Positions 1 to 8,391 of a stretch of DNA of 64,000 bases are shown here, in pieces. Below the pieces are notes generated by a model that saw only the letters and a program-made list of their open reading frames with translations, was not told the origin of the DNA and did no database searches. The translations under genes were made by a program, and so were the position numbers. The DNA is taken from positions 62,001 through 126,000 of the forward strand of contig JAAFJX010000005.1 of the NCBI GenBank assembly GCA_013299045.1, in the 5' to 3' direction. Origin of the DNA: Cytophagales bacterium. GTDB lineage: Bacteria > Bacteroidota > Bacteroidia > Cytophagales > Bernardetiaceae. Every line of letters begins with the position of its first letter. Positions within the stretch are counted from its first letter, which is position 1.

Positions 1-61
1 CCACCCAAAGCATTTCTTGGCTAAGATTGTCCGCAATAGATTGGCTAAAAGGCTGCTGCAT
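1..61 (-). CDS. N-terminal fragment of an unknown protein, cut by the window edge
   Basis: An open frame on the minus strand begins with ATG at 61 and runs off the left edge without a stop. It reads MQQPFSQSIADNLSQEMLWV, a plausible cytosolic N-terminus with no signal peptide. Only about 20 residues are visible, so neither function nor coding status can be established. It could be a chance open frame. It would be transcribed in the same direction as the secreted protein at 109-888, about 47 bp downstream of that gene's stop. Confidence 0.35.
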   Translation of the reverse strand, partial: MQQPFSQSIADNLSQEMLWV

Positions 62-108
62 ATTCAAAGACCCTTTTCGTTGAAGTATCAACAGAAAAAG
101 ATTGGCGT

Positions 109-888
109 TTATTTTTTGAAAAATTTTTCTTTTTGGCCAGCAAACTCAAGTGTATAAACGCCCATGGGGAGGTCTGAACAATCAACAGAAAGTGCATCGC
201 CTTCCTTCAAAACTTTGTTGGCGGTATCTAAAATTTTGAATTTTACTTTCTGGGAAAAAGTTATTTTGGCAGTTACGCGTTGTGGGTAAAAGGTAATATT
301 GTCGGTTTGAGAGGTGAAAGCACCCTCACCAGACAAAATCGTTTTACCGCCTGTTTCAATGTACTTAACACGATATTTATTAACGCCTGTTTTGTGGCTT
401 ACTTTTACGGAATAACTTTGGCTACCGCCCACACCTCGGCAAGACACTCCCTGCTCATCAGCCCACGCATTGCCCTTAAAGACCTGCACAATGTATTGCC
501 CGAAGCGTTTTTCGCCTTTTGCCACCCAAGTAATGTTATCAGCCGCCACATTCACACTGACGAAGGAAAAGCTCTCTTGGCTTTTAATAATTTGAGGATT
601 GATAACTTTGGCGACACAGTTAGCCCCGTACGTAATTTTAACGGTTACTTGCTCGTTGGCTTTAACGGTGGTTTTAAGGTCAATTTCAAAAGCCAATGCC
701 TTAGAGAACTGCACTTTTTTCCCATTTACTTCAATGCTTGTGATGCAGTTTTCTTTAAGCCCAGCGCCACTGCATTGCACAAACAGATTGGACGAGCCAC
801 TGTAAACACCAGTTAAAACAATGTCGGCAGCCTTGACCCAAAGGGCAGCCAAGCAAAAAATGAACATCAAAAGGATTCGCTTTGTCAT
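109..888 (-). CDS. Secreted protein with a probable type IX secretion C-terminal domain
   Basis: The product has 259 residues. A longer frame extends upstream to 957, but the ATG at 888 gives a clean signal peptide (MTKRILLMFIFCLAALWVKA, cleavage near residue 20), so this start is preferred. The body is beta-rich and I do not recognise its family. The last 60 or so residues resemble a type A sorting domain of the type IX secretion system: a degenerate YP-x-x-V start (FYPQRV), an alternating beta pattern, then SDLPMGVYTLEF and a basic end (KEKFFKK). This suggests export across the outer membrane and links the gene to PorV at 2831-4054. The sorting-domain call is an inference from pattern, since the usual YPNP is changed. 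Confidence 0.6.
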   Translation of the reverse strand: MTKRILLMFIFCLAALWVKAADIVLTGVYSGSSNLFVQCSGAGLKENCITSIEVNGKKVQFSKALAFEIDLKTTVKANEQVTVKITYGANCVAKVINPQIIKSQESFSFVSVNVAADNITWVAKGEKRFGQYIVQVFKGNAWADEQGVSCRGVGGSQSYSVKVSHKTGVNKYRVKYIETGGKTILSGEGAFTSQTDNITFYPQRVTAKITFSQKVKFKILDTANKVLKEGDALSVDCSDLPMGVYTLEFAGQKEKFFKK

Positions 889-1094
889 GGGTTTTGTTGT
901 TTTGGACGGATAGAGTTGGTAATCGTAATTTGCGTGTCCACAAAAGTAAAAAAACAATACAAAAAAATGCAGTAAAACTCAAAAAATTAAATAATATGTT
1001 TTGAAATCAATGCAGCCAAGAAATGGTATAGGCTGTTTTGATGCAATAACTTCCAATCTGTTGTGCTGAGGTATTGTTTTACTTCAAAAATGCT

Positions 1095-1102
1095 TATCTT
1101 TG
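1095..1102 (+). promoter_or_regulatory. Probable promoter -7 element of the atpI-like/atpB unit
   Basis: TATCTTTG matches the Bacteroidota -7 consensus TAnnTTTG. An ATTG lies 18 bp upstream as a weak -33 element. The first start codon is about 40 bp downstream. Confidence 0.5.
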
Positions 1103-1142
1103 CATCTAAATTATTGTATAGAAAATTTCAAAAAATGAAATA

Positions 1143-1523
1143 ATGCTCAATTTTAGCATAAGAATTACGGTACTCTCCGCAGTGATGGCGGCGCTATTGT
1201 ATGCCCTTTGGTGGCTAAATCCAAGTTATTTGCACGTTCACGCCTTCTACATTCAACTCACGGCCTTTTTGCTTACTCTGCTTACGTTTTGGCTGACTAT
1301 GAAGACGCTGAACACCGAGCAGTTTTCTAATGGAGTGATGGGCGGCATGAGCATACGCCTCTTTACAGCTTTGGGGGGCATAATGGCTTACTTGTACTTT
1401 GTAAACCATGAGCCTATTCTTTTTGCCTTAACAGCCTTTGGAATTTATTTTTCCTACTTATGTTTTGAAATTGTGTCTTTACTGGCTATCTTGCGGCGCA
1501 ATTCATCAAACACAGGCCAATAG
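1143..1523 (+). CDS. Small four-helix membrane protein upstream of atpB, AtpI-like
   Basis: A 126-residue protein with four predicted membrane helices (about residues 7-25, 33-53, 67-87 and 92-116) and little else. It ends 2 bp before the atpB start, so the two are almost certainly cotranscribed. In many bacteria a short hydrophobic protein (AtpI, ATP synthase protein I) occupies this place at the head of the F0 genes and helps assemble or supply Mg2+ to the rotor ring. The assignment rests on position, size and topology rather than a diagnostic motif. Confidence 0.6.
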   Translation: MLNFSIRITVLSAVMAALLYALWWLNPSYLHVHAFYIQLTAFLLTLLTFWLTMKTLNTEQFSNGVMGGMSIRLFTALGGIMAYLYFVNHEPILFALTAFGIYFSYLCFEIVSLLAILRRNSSNTGQ

Positions 1524-1525
1524 CC

Positions 1526-2602
1526 ATGTTTTTACGTTCAATACCAATGATTAAAGCGCTGTTAATGACGGTGTTGCTGTTTGTGGGGACACTCACGGCA
1601 CAAGCTAGCGATGCTGGCGAAAGCGACCAAACCTTTGATGTGTCTAGTACCATCATGCACCACGTTCTGGACGCACACGAGTGGCATATCATCACCACTA
1701 CCAACGATGACGGCTCAGAACATCATGTTTCTATCCCTCTACCCATCATATTGTGGACAGATAATGGATTGGCGCTGTTCTCATCTTCTGCTTTTCACAC
1801 CCCCAATCACGTGGCTGAAGTAAATGGAAATTATTTCAAGATTGAGCACGAGCATATATACTATGCAGATGCTAGCGGTGCTGTGCGTGTAGATGCTGAA
1901 GGTAAAAATTTAGGCCCCCTCGATTTTTCTATTACCAAAAACGTCGCTTCTTTGATGCTTGCTGCCATTATCTTGCTGTTATTGTTCACTTCGGCTGCTA
2001 GTGCCTACAAAAAGCAAGACAATACTGCACCCAAAGGTATGCAAAACGTTATGGAGGCCCTGGTGGTTTACATTAAGGACGAAGTGGCGCGCCCAATTTT
2101 AGGCGAACACAAATACAAAACCTATTTGCCTTATATCCTGACCGTCTTCTTCTTTATTTGGATAAACAATTTGCTCGGATTAATTCCTACTGGCGCAAAT
2201 GCTTCTGGTAACATTGCTTTCACGCTCACTTTGGCTGTTTTCACGATGCTGATAACAAACTTTTCGGGCAATAGGCATTATTGGGGACATATTTTTGCCA
2301 TGCCAGGTGTACCGCTTTGGTTGCTTCCTATCGTTACTCTAGTAGAGATTATTGGCATTCTTACCAAGCCTTTTGCCCTAATGATTCGTTTATTTGCCAA
2401 CATTACAGCTGGCCACACCATCATTTTGAGCTTGGTGTGTCTGATATTCTTGTTCAAGCAATGGTTGATTGGTGTACCAGTAACCTTGTTTTTGATTCCG
2501 ATGACCTTCCTTGAGCTTTTTGTGGCAGCTTTGCAGGCTTATGTTTTTACGTTACTCTCAACACTCTTTATTTCACAAGCCGTAGCTGAAGACCACCACT
2601 AG
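1526..2602 (+). CDS. atpB: F0F1 ATP synthase subunit a
   Basis: Subunit a forms the proton half-channels of the membrane F0 sector. At 358 residues it has the N-terminal extension usual in Bacteroidota: a signal-like segment (residues 8-28), a His-rich extracytoplasmic stretch around residues 45-75, then the conserved membrane domain from about residue 130. The essential channel arginine is in FALMIRLFANITAGH, and the C-terminal helix pair is intact. ATG at 1526 overlaps nothing and sits 2 bp after the previous stop; an in-frame ATG at 1547 is equally plausible. A terminator follows at 2631-2665 and no atpE/F/H/A/G gene is present, which is unusual. Confidence 0.95.
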   Translation: MFLRSIPMIKALLMTVLLFVGTLTAQASDAGESDQTFDVSSTIMHHVLDAHEWHIITTTNDDGSEHHVSIPLPIILWTDNGLALFSSSAFHTPNHVAEVNGNYFKIEHEHIYYADASGAVRVDAEGKNLGPLDFSITKNVASLMLAAIILLLLFTSAASAYKKQDNTAPKGMQNVMEALVVYIKDEVARPILGEHKYKTYLPYILTVFFFIWINNLLGLIPTGANASGNIAFTLTLAVFTMLITNFSGNRHYWGHIFAMPGVPLWLLPIVTLVEIIGILTKPFALMIRLFANITAGHTIILSLVCLIFLFKQWLIGVPVTLFLIPMTFLELFVAALQAYVFTLLSTLFISQAVAEDHH

Positions 2603-2630
2603 GCTTGGAGCTATTAATAGACAAACAAGT

Positions 2631-2665
2631 AACCCTGATGCTTTTTAATGTTTCAGGGTTTTTGT
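2631..2665 (+). terminator. Rho-independent terminator after atpB
   Basis: An 8-bp perfect stem (AACCCTGA / TCAGGGTT) with a 14-nt loop is followed by a T-rich run. It lies 28 bp after the atpB stop and closes the unit. Confidence 0.8.
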
Positions 2666-2830
2666 TTTGTGGACGGCAATAAAAGTGCTTTCAGGCCTAG
2701 TTATGGTACTTTGTTAGGTTTTAGTATAAAAAATTGGCTATTTTTTTGCATTAACGCATTTTATAAATTATTTGCCGTTTTATCCTCAATATATAACATG
2801 ATGTTACACCCCACGCCCCTATTCGTCCAC

Positions 2831-4054
2831 ATGAGAAAAAACTCTACTCGTCTATTGCTTTTTAGTATCCTTAGCTTTCTTTTACTTAACTTTTTCAGCC
2901 CTAAGGCCTTTGCGCAGCAGCTTAATTTAGGCATCAGCCGCAAAGCCATAACAACAGCAGTGCCCTATCTGCTTGTAGTGCCCGACTCGCGTTCTGCTGG
3001 TATGGGCGATGCGGGCGTTGCCATTTCGCCAGATGCCAACTGTACTTTTTTTAATCCGTCCAAATTAGCTTTCATTAAACCTAAACTGGGTCTATCCATA
3101 ACTTATGTGCCTTGGCTAGGTAACTTAGGCGCTGGTATGGGCATGACGAGCCTCAGCAGCTATTATCGCTTGAACAAGCGTCAAAGTTTGGGCTTAGCCA
3201 TGCGGTATTTTGACCAAGGTTCGGTGGACTTTGTTGATAAAGGTGGAGTTTATCTGGGTACAGCTCGGCCAAGGGAGTTCAATTTTGACGGCACTTTTGC
3301 CATGCAGCTTTCGCCCAATTTTAGCATAGCTGGCTCAGGACGCTTTATTTACTCTGACCTTTCTGCTGACTTTGGTGGAACAGACCCAGCAAACATAAAA
3401 CCAGGCGCGGCTGCATCGGTGGATTTGTCCGCATATTATTCCGAACAAACCCAAATGGGCGCTAAGACTGGGCGCATCTCTTTTGGTGGAAATATCTCAA
3501 ACATAGGGACAAAAATGGTGTATGGCGACCCCACCGAGCCAGATTTTTTGCCCACAAACCTACGCCTAGGCGCTGCCTATACCCATGATTTGGACGCAAC
3601 CAATTCTGTAACTTTCGCTTTAGATATCAACAAACTTCTTGTGCCCACTCCCGACCCCGCAGATACCACGAACAGCTGGAAGCAGCAGGGAATTTTTACA
3701 AGCCTATTTTCTTCTTTTGCTGATGCACAGGGCGGTGCGCGTGAAGAATTTAACGAAATCAATTATTGTTTTGGCTTAGAATATTGGTACAATAACCTGT
3801 TTGCTTTGCGTGCGGGCTATTTTTATGAGCACCCTACCAAAGGCAATCGCAATTTTATTACTTTGGGCGCGGGTTTACGCTACCAACAACTCAATGTAGA
3901 TTTTTCTTACTTGCTTGCAACAGGCAGCACAGGCACCAATCCATTGGCAAACACATTACGATTTACCTTAATGTTTAATTTTGATAGCGGGAGGCCACGC
4001 CAAGACCATTCTGAAGAATCAGAAGAAGACAACAACTCTCTACGGTTTAAGTAG
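2831..4054 (+). CDS. porV: Type IX secretion system outer-membrane protein PorV (LptO)
   Basis: A 407-residue FadL-like outer-membrane beta-barrel. In the type IX system PorV binds cargo C-terminal domains as they leave the SprA translocon and passes them to the PorU sortase. The ATG at 2831 is chosen because it starts a good signal peptide (MRKNSTRLLLFSILSF through AFAQ); the frame is open further upstream. The typical opening after cleavage is present: AVPYLLVVPDSRSAGMGDAGVAISPDANCTFFNPSKLAF. The barrel then alternates to the end, with an acidic tail (EESEEDN). Length fits the family. Unlike the common porU-porV arrangement, no porU is adjacent. Confidence 0.92.
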   Translation: MRKNSTRLLLFSILSFLLLNFFSPKAFAQQLNLGISRKAITTAVPYLLVVPDSRSAGMGDAGVAISPDANCTFFNPSKLAFIKPKLGLSITYVPWLGNLGAGMGMTSLSSYYRLNKRQSLGLAMRYFDQGSVDFVDKGGVYLGTARPREFNFDGTFAMQLSPNFSIAGSGRFIYSDLSADFGGTDPANIKPGAAASVDLSAYYSEQTQMGAKTGRISFGGNISNIGTKMVYGDPTEPDFLPTNLRLGAAYTHDLDATNSVTFALDINKLLVPTPDPADTTNSWKQQGIFTSLFSSFADAQGGAREEFNEINYCFGLEYWYNNLFALRAGYFYEHPTKGNRNFITLGAGLRYQQLNVDFSYLLATGSTGTNPLANTLRFTLMFNFDSGRPRQDHSEESEEDNNSLRFK

Positions 4055-4120
4055 CACTGGTAAATTTGAAGGAAAAGGGAACAGAGTCTTTTGGAAATTT
4101 ATCTTTTTTATTAAAAAAAA

Positions 4121-4151
4121 TTTGCACTTAAAAAAAATAACCTTACCTTTG
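4121..4151 (+). promoter_or_regulatory. Promoter of the tRNA-Gly/Leu/Gly array
   Basis: TTTG at 4121 and TACCTTTG at 4144-4151 are separated by exactly 19 bp, a textbook Bacteroidota promoter. The first tRNA starts 44 bp downstream. Confidence 0.8.
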
Positions 4152-4194
4152 CAGCCGTAATAACAACAAGTGTTATTGTAAATAGTACAAATAT

Positions 4195-4267
4195 GCGGGA
4201 ATAGCTCAGTTGGTAGAGCGCAACCTTGCCAAGGTTGAGGTCGCGGGTTCGAGTCTCGTTTCCCGCT
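4195..4267 (+). tRNA. tRNA-Gly(GCC), first copy
   Basis: A 73-nt cloverleaf with perfect acceptor pairing (GCGGGAA/TTCCCGC), anticodon loop TTGCCAA with anticodon GCC and a standard T arm (GGTTCGAGTC). No encoded CCA. It is identical to the copy at 4436-4508. Confidence 0.97.
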
Positions 4268-4332
4268 CTTGTTGATACGAAGCAAGAGCTTTTGTAGCAT
4301 ACATTGACCAAAAGTGGTGAGTGGAAGTCATT

Positions 4333-4417
4333 GCCCAGGTGGTGGAATTGGTAGACACGCAGGACTTAAAATCCTGTGGCTGAATAAGCCGTACGGGTTC
4401 GATTCCCGTCCTAGGCA
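4333..4417 (+). tRNA. tRNA-Leu(TAA)
   Basis: An 85-nt class II tRNA with a long variable arm. The anticodon stem CAGGA/TCCTG encloses CTTAAAA, giving anticodon TAA. The acceptor stem GCCCAGG/CCTAGGC has one C-A mismatch at the fourth pair, which is unusual. The discriminator A is followed by CCT, so CCA is not fully encoded. Confidence 0.95.
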
Positions 4418-4435
4418 CCTGAAAATAGTTTGATT

Positions 4436-4508
4436 GCGGGAATAGCTCAGTTGGTAGAGCGCAACCTTGCCAAGGTTGAGGTCGCGGGTTCGAGTCTCGT
4501 TTCCCGCT
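4436..4508 (+). tRNA. tRNA-Gly(GCC), second copy
   Basis: Identical over all 73 nt to the first copy at 4195-4267. The flanks differ, so the duplication is limited to the tRNA and one or two bases. It ends the array and is followed by a terminator. Confidence 0.97.
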
Positions 4509-4513
4509 CTTTT

Positions 4514-4540
4514 AAAAAAGGGCTTTTTGCCCTTTTTTTT
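4514..4540 (+). terminator. Terminator of the tRNA array
   Basis: A perfect stem AAAAGGGC/GCCCTTTT with a short T loop followed by a long T run, directly after the second tRNA-Gly. Confidence 0.85.
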
Positions 4541-4622
4541 ATCATTTGTTTTTCCAATCTAGAACCGCGCCCGATTACTGGATTGTATCGTACAAGCGAC
4601 CTTAAAACCTTATATTTTACAG

Positions 4623-5261
4623 ATGTTCTACTCCAGAGTTATTCTTCTTACAGTTTTCTTTTTTGGGTTTGGTGCTTGCCTCAATGCCTCTCAAAACCTC
4701 ATGGCACAGGCTGCTTCAAAAGACCTCAAGCGCTTAGTAAGCTACATGGAAGGCCGCTTCAATAATGGGACACAAGCCAAAAAAGATACAAATTATTTTG
4801 ATATTACGCTGAATATGAAGCGCATATGGACAAAACGTAAGGGCGAGCATTGGCTTTATGTAGAGCAAGCCGTTACAGCAGCCATAGAGCGCCCCTATCG
4901 TCAGCGTGTTTATAAAGTTTATGAAAAAGATGGCGAATTTGTCAGTGAAGTTTACACTTTTGAGAACCCAATGCGCTTTGCAGGCGCACATAAAAAAGCT
5001 AAGCCACTCAGTGAATTAACACCAGACTCACTAGAGCTAAGAGATGGCTGCGAGGTACGACTCAAAAAAGAGGGTAAGGGTTTTAAAGGCAGCACAGGCA
5101 GGCAGACGTGTGCTTCCGAAAGAAGCGGTGCTAAGTATGCTACTGCTGAAGTTACTGTCCAGAAAAAATTATTAGTGAGCTGGGATAGAGGCTTTGATGA
5201 TAAGGGGGACCAAGTTTGGGGGGCTACAGAGGGTGGTTATTATTTTGTAAAACAAAAATAG
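4623..5261 (+). CDS. CpcT/CpeT-family protein, exported
   Basis: A 212-residue protein with an N-terminal signal sequence (to about residue 30, possibly a lipobox at GAC). The rest resembles the CpcT/CpeT chromophore lyase family: a LVSYMEGRFNN start, a central R-Q-R-V-Y block, a short Cys pair region (RDGCEV ... RQTCASE) and the closing W-G-A-T-E-G-G-Y-Y-F motif. In cyanobacteria these enzymes attach bilins to phycobiliproteins, but homologues with no phycobilisome role occur in Bacteroidota and their ligand is unknown. The signal sequence places this one outside the cytoplasm. The family call is good; the substrate is not known. Confidence 0.75.
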   Translation: MFYSRVILLTVFFFGFGACLNASQNLMAQAASKDLKRLVSYMEGRFNNGTQAKKDTNYFDITLNMKRIWTKRKGEHWLYVEQAVTAAIERPYRQRVYKVYEKDGEFVSEVYTFENPMRFAGAHKKAKPLSELTPDSLELRDGCEVRLKKEGKGFKGSTGRQTCASERSGAKYATAEVTVQKKLLVSWDRGFDDKGDQVWGATEGGYYFVKQK

Positions 5262-5332
5262 AACGTTTTTCTGTTTTCAGAATAATTATTGCCTACATTT
5301 GAACGTGCATATCTTACCTCAAAGCAAGCAGC

Positions 5333-6184
5333 ATGAGTACATCTCCAAAAGGCATTCTCATTCCTATAGGTGGTAGCGAAGACCGCAACAGCGAAGCTAT
5401 GCGCAAAGCTCGCGTTTATAGGTTGGATTTTTACAAGCAAGGCGTTTTAGCCAATATCCTAAAAATATCGGGGCTTTCTAAACCCAGCATCGAGATTATT
5501 CCTACGGCTTCTAGTGTACCACGTGAAGTAGGGCAAGACTACACCGCCGCTTTTGCCTCTTTGGGTCATAAAGTGGGCGTATTGAACATCAAAGACAAGG
5601 AAGATTGCCTCAAAACGACCTATCTCAAGCGTATCCGCGAAGCCGATATACTTATGTTTTCAGGCGGGGACCAATCCAAGATAACGGCGGCTTTCCTTGA
5701 AACAGAAATGTTGGATATCATCAGAAGCCGCTATCAACAAGAAGAAAACTTTATTGTGGCAGGTACAAGTGCGGGGGCTATGGCCATGTCTGAAGTCATG
5801 ATTCAAGGCGGTAACAGCAGTTTTGGTTTGCTCAAAAATCATATCCCCATAGGAGAAGGACTTTCTTTGAGTCCGCGTCTCGTCATTGATTCTCATTTTG
5901 TGCGTCGTGGTCGTTATAGTCGTTTGCTTCAAGCCTTGGCGCACAGTCCGCATAAAATTGGTGTGGGCTTGAGCGAAGACACGGGAGTTTGCATAAGGGA
6001 GGGCAAATACTTTGAAGTAGTTGGTTCAGAGCACGTTACCATTATGCAAATTAAGGGCGCTATCACCCTCAATAATTTTGCGCATCTTGAAGAAGATGAA
6101 CCTATAGCCATAGGCCCCGTGGAGATGCTTTCCCTAACTCGCGGTATGCGCTTTGATTTCCAAAAAGGAGCTTTAATGCTCTAG
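5333..6184 (+). CDS. cphB: Cyanophycinase, serine peptidase family S51
   Basis: A 283-residue cytosolic enzyme that cuts cyanophycin (multi-L-arginyl-poly-L-aspartate) into beta-Asp-Arg dipeptides. Family hallmarks are the N-terminal G-I-L-I-P-I-G-G, the ADILMFSGGDQ strand, the nucleophile elbow GTSAGA (Ser near residue 147) and DSHFVRRGRYSRLL downstream. Length fits the bacterial enzyme. TACATTTG at 5294-5301 is a possible -7 element. It is convergent with the beta-helix lipoprotein, 1 bp between stops. No cyanophycin synthetase (cphA) is in the window, so whether it acts on an internal store or on external polymer is open. Confidence 0.9.
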   Translation: MSTSPKGILIPIGGSEDRNSEAMRKARVYRLDFYKQGVLANILKISGLSKPSIEIIPTASSVPREVGQDYTAAFASLGHKVGVLNIKDKEDCLKTTYLKRIREADILMFSGGDQSKITAAFLETEMLDIIRSRYQQEENFIVAGTSAGAMAMSEVMIQGGNSSFGLLKNHIPIGEGLSLSPRLVIDSHFVRRGRYSRLLQALAHSPHKIGVGLSEDTGVCIREGKYFEVVGSEHVTIMQIKGAITLNNFAHLEEDEPIAIGPVEMLSLTRGMRFDFQKGALML

Positions 6185-6185
6185 G

Positions 6186-7580
6186 TCAGCGTTTTTTGCG
6201 CTCATAAGCACCAATATCAGGCTTTGCGTCGCGCAGTTGCCCCGTCAAATCATCTTTGATAAAAGGTAGCGGCATGGCAGCATCTATCAAAACACTCAGG
6301 GAGTCTGGTTGTAGTAGGCGGTTAGCCGTATTGACAAATTTAAGGTCCTTGTTTATGATATTGCCGCCTGTATCCAAAGCTGTTTGAAAGGTTCTGATGT
6401 AGTTATTCTTAATAAGTGCCTCAAATGGCAAAGAGGCATCTGGCTGAATAAACAACTCGTTCCCACCTTGACTAACGCCTGTGATGACGTTGTTCAGAAG
6501 TTCTATGCGCAAGGCGTTTTTATTCTCTTCATCCAGAGCCGCTAACATCACAACAGCGGGTTTTTCAAAGAAAAATGAGCCGTAATTCGCGAAAGTATTA
6601 TTGTAAAATTTGTAATTGCCGCCCGCTGCACAAATGATAGAATGCTCCAAGCAATTATAAAACTCTGAATTAATTATCACTAAATCAGCATCAAAAGCAG
6701 TTAAGCCTATCGTAGAAACATTGCGGATTTGGCATTTGTCTAAGACAAGGTCTTGCTCGCTGTTAGCATCATTAATACCGATATAAATGCCGCTCTCGGA
6801 GTTTTTAATAATAGTGGACTCTAGTCGTGAGCCTTGGCTTCTTGAACCAAAAATAAGGCCTACCCATTGTCCTGGTGCTTCTGCATAAGCATCTTCGGTG
6901 CGTGTCCCCGTCATCAGAATAGGTTTTTCGGGTGTGCCTAAGGCTTTGAGCTGCCCACCAACAAGAAGGCGAGCCTTTGCATCAAAAAGTAAGGTTACAC
7001 CTGCCTCTATGGTCAGGGTGCAGCCTTCGGGTACCAGTACGTCTCCTTTGATGCGATAGGGCTTGGCCCCGCTAAAAACGGTATTGCAGGGGAGCTCTAT
7101 GTTTTCTAGTACGGATACATCTTGCGCCCAAGCGGAAAGCACTACGGTATTGCGCTCGCTTTCTTGGTTAATGTCAATATAATCAAGTAGTTGCTGTGGG
7201 TTATCACTGCCATTCTTTGGTGCTTTTAGGCTCACTTGAATCAATAGACTGTCTTTGCCGAGCAGCCTTATATTTTTGAGGCTATTGGTTTTGTAGCCGT
7301 TAATGACCAAAGAATAAGGTGAATTGCTGTTTCGGAGTTGTATGGAACGTAACATAACAGCGGTATTGCCGGTATTGCGCACCCGCACGTTCCGCGTAAA
7401 ACTAGGCCACTCGGACACCAGCGTATCAAAAAATACACTATCTGATGATACTTCTAAGCGTCTATCTGCACCGAGTTGCTCATCGAGCGGCTTGCATTGA
7501 CTCAGCAACAGAGCCATAAAACACAAAACCACACTTAGAGCAAGTAACTGGAAGGAAATAGATTGCGTTAGCTTAGACAT
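6186..7580 (-). CDS. Lipoprotein with right-handed parallel beta-helix
   Basis: A 464-residue protein with a type II signal peptide (lipobox LSQC, Cys near residue 28). Residues 40-160 form a beta-sandwich-like region containing NTGNTAVMLRSIQL. From about residue 170 the sequence changes to short repeated strands (LDKCQIRNVSTIGLTAF, VIINSEFYNCLEHSI, YKFYNNTFANYG) characteristic of right-handed beta-helix proteins. It ends with PDIGAYE, a motif common at the end of such proteins. It is probably anchored on the cell surface; a carbohydrate ligand or lyase activity is possible but no catalytic site is evident. It lies 12 bp after rlmB on the same strand and is likely cotranscribed. Confidence 0.75.
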   Translation of the reverse strand: MSKLTQSISFQLLALSVVLCFMALLLSQCKPLDEQLGADRRLEVSSDSVFFDTLVSEWPSFTRNVRVRNTGNTAVMLRSIQLRNSNSPYSLVINGYKTNSLKNIRLLGKDSLLIQVSLKAPKNGSDNPQQLLDYIDINQESERNTVVLSAWAQDVSVLENIELPCNTVFSGAKPYRIKGDVLVPEGCTLTIEAGVTLLFDAKARLLVGGQLKALGTPEKPILMTGTRTEDAYAEAPGQWVGLIFGSRSQGSRLESTIIKNSESGIYIGINDANSEQDLVLDKCQIRNVSTIGLTAFDADLVIINSEFYNCLEHSIICAAGGNYKFYNNTFANYGSFFFEKPAVVMLAALDEENKNALRIELLNNVITGVSQGGNELFIQPDASLPFEALIKNNYIRTFQTALDTGGNIINKDLKFVNTANRLLQPDSLSVLIDAAMPLPFIKDDLTGQLRDAKPDIGAYERKKR

Positions 7581-7592
7581 AAAGAACGAAAT

Positions 7593-8336
7593 TTATAGGC
7601 TATTTCTACGTCTTACTATCTCATAAAGCGCTATACCACAGGCTACAGAAGCATTCAAAGACGCAATTTGTCCATACATAGGTATCTTGATGCTGGTATC
7701 CGCCATGCGCAGCACGTCGTCAGAGATGCCATCTTCCTCCGACCCAATGACTAGCACAATTGGCTCGTCAGAAAAATCGCCTTCATGGAGTTGCAAGGAG
7801 CTGTGGTCTGAACAAGCCACAATACGCAAACCAGCACTTTTCAACTTGCGCAGCATAGCCGCTAAGTTGGTTGTTTTACACACGGGTAGGTGATGAAGCG
7901 CGCCTGCTGAGGTCTTGACAGCATCGCTCCCAATCTGGGCGCTTCCTTTGGTAGGAACCAGAATGGCATCTGCACCCGCACACTCGGCAGAGCGCACCAT
8001 AGCCCCAAAATTACGCACGTCGGTAATGCGGTCTAGTGCCAAAATAAATGGGATTCTACCACTTACAAAGGCATTGTCTATGACATCTTCAATATCAGCG
8101 AACTGAACAGGCGAAAGATAAGCCACTACGCCTTGGTGATTTTTGCGTGTGATGCGGTCTAGCTTTTCTGAAGGTACATAGGTAAGAGTCAGAGAATTTT
8201 CACGGATAAGTTTAATAAGAGGCTTATAGCTCGTATCGCCTTCGGCCAAACGACTCATCAACACCTTATCTATGGTTTTTCCTGCCAAAATGGCCTCAGA
8301 AATGGGGTGTACGCCGAAAATATAGTCTTCTTTCAA
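7593..8336 (-). CDS. rlmB: 23S rRNA (guanosine-2'-O-)-methyltransferase, SpoU/TrmH family
   Basis: A 247-residue enzyme methylating the 2'-OH of a conserved guanosine in the 23S rRNA peptidyl-transferase region (G2251 in E. coli). An N-terminal substrate-binding domain starts FGVHPISEAI. The SPOUT catalytic domain has the three family motifs: DRITDVRNFGAMVRSAECAGADA, the VIGSEEDGIS knot loop, and IPMYGQIASLNASVACGIALYE. The start at 8336 is the only suitable ATG. Related SpoU members methylate other positions, so the exact nucleotide is inferred. Confidence 0.92.
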   Translation of the reverse strand: MKEDYIFGVHPISEAILAGKTIDKVLMSRLAEGDTSYKPLIKLIRENSLTLTYVPSEKLDRITRKNHQGVVAYLSPVQFADIEDVIDNAFVSGRIPFILALDRITDVRNFGAMVRSAECAGADAILVPTKGSAQIGSDAVKTSAGALHHLPVCKTTNLAAMLRKLKSAGLRIVACSDHSSLQLHEGDFSDEPIVLVIGSEEDGISDDVLRMADTSIKIPMYGQIASLNASVACGIALYEIVRRRNSL

Positions 8337-8391
8337 AGCAAATGGAGTAAGGAGGTCTGTCTAGAATAGACGGCTCAGGCCGCTCAAAGAG

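Noticed and set aside
280-816. 178-codon plus-strand frame opposite the secreted protein gene
   Set aside because: No domain or signal and an unnatural composition; the minus-strand gene explains the region.
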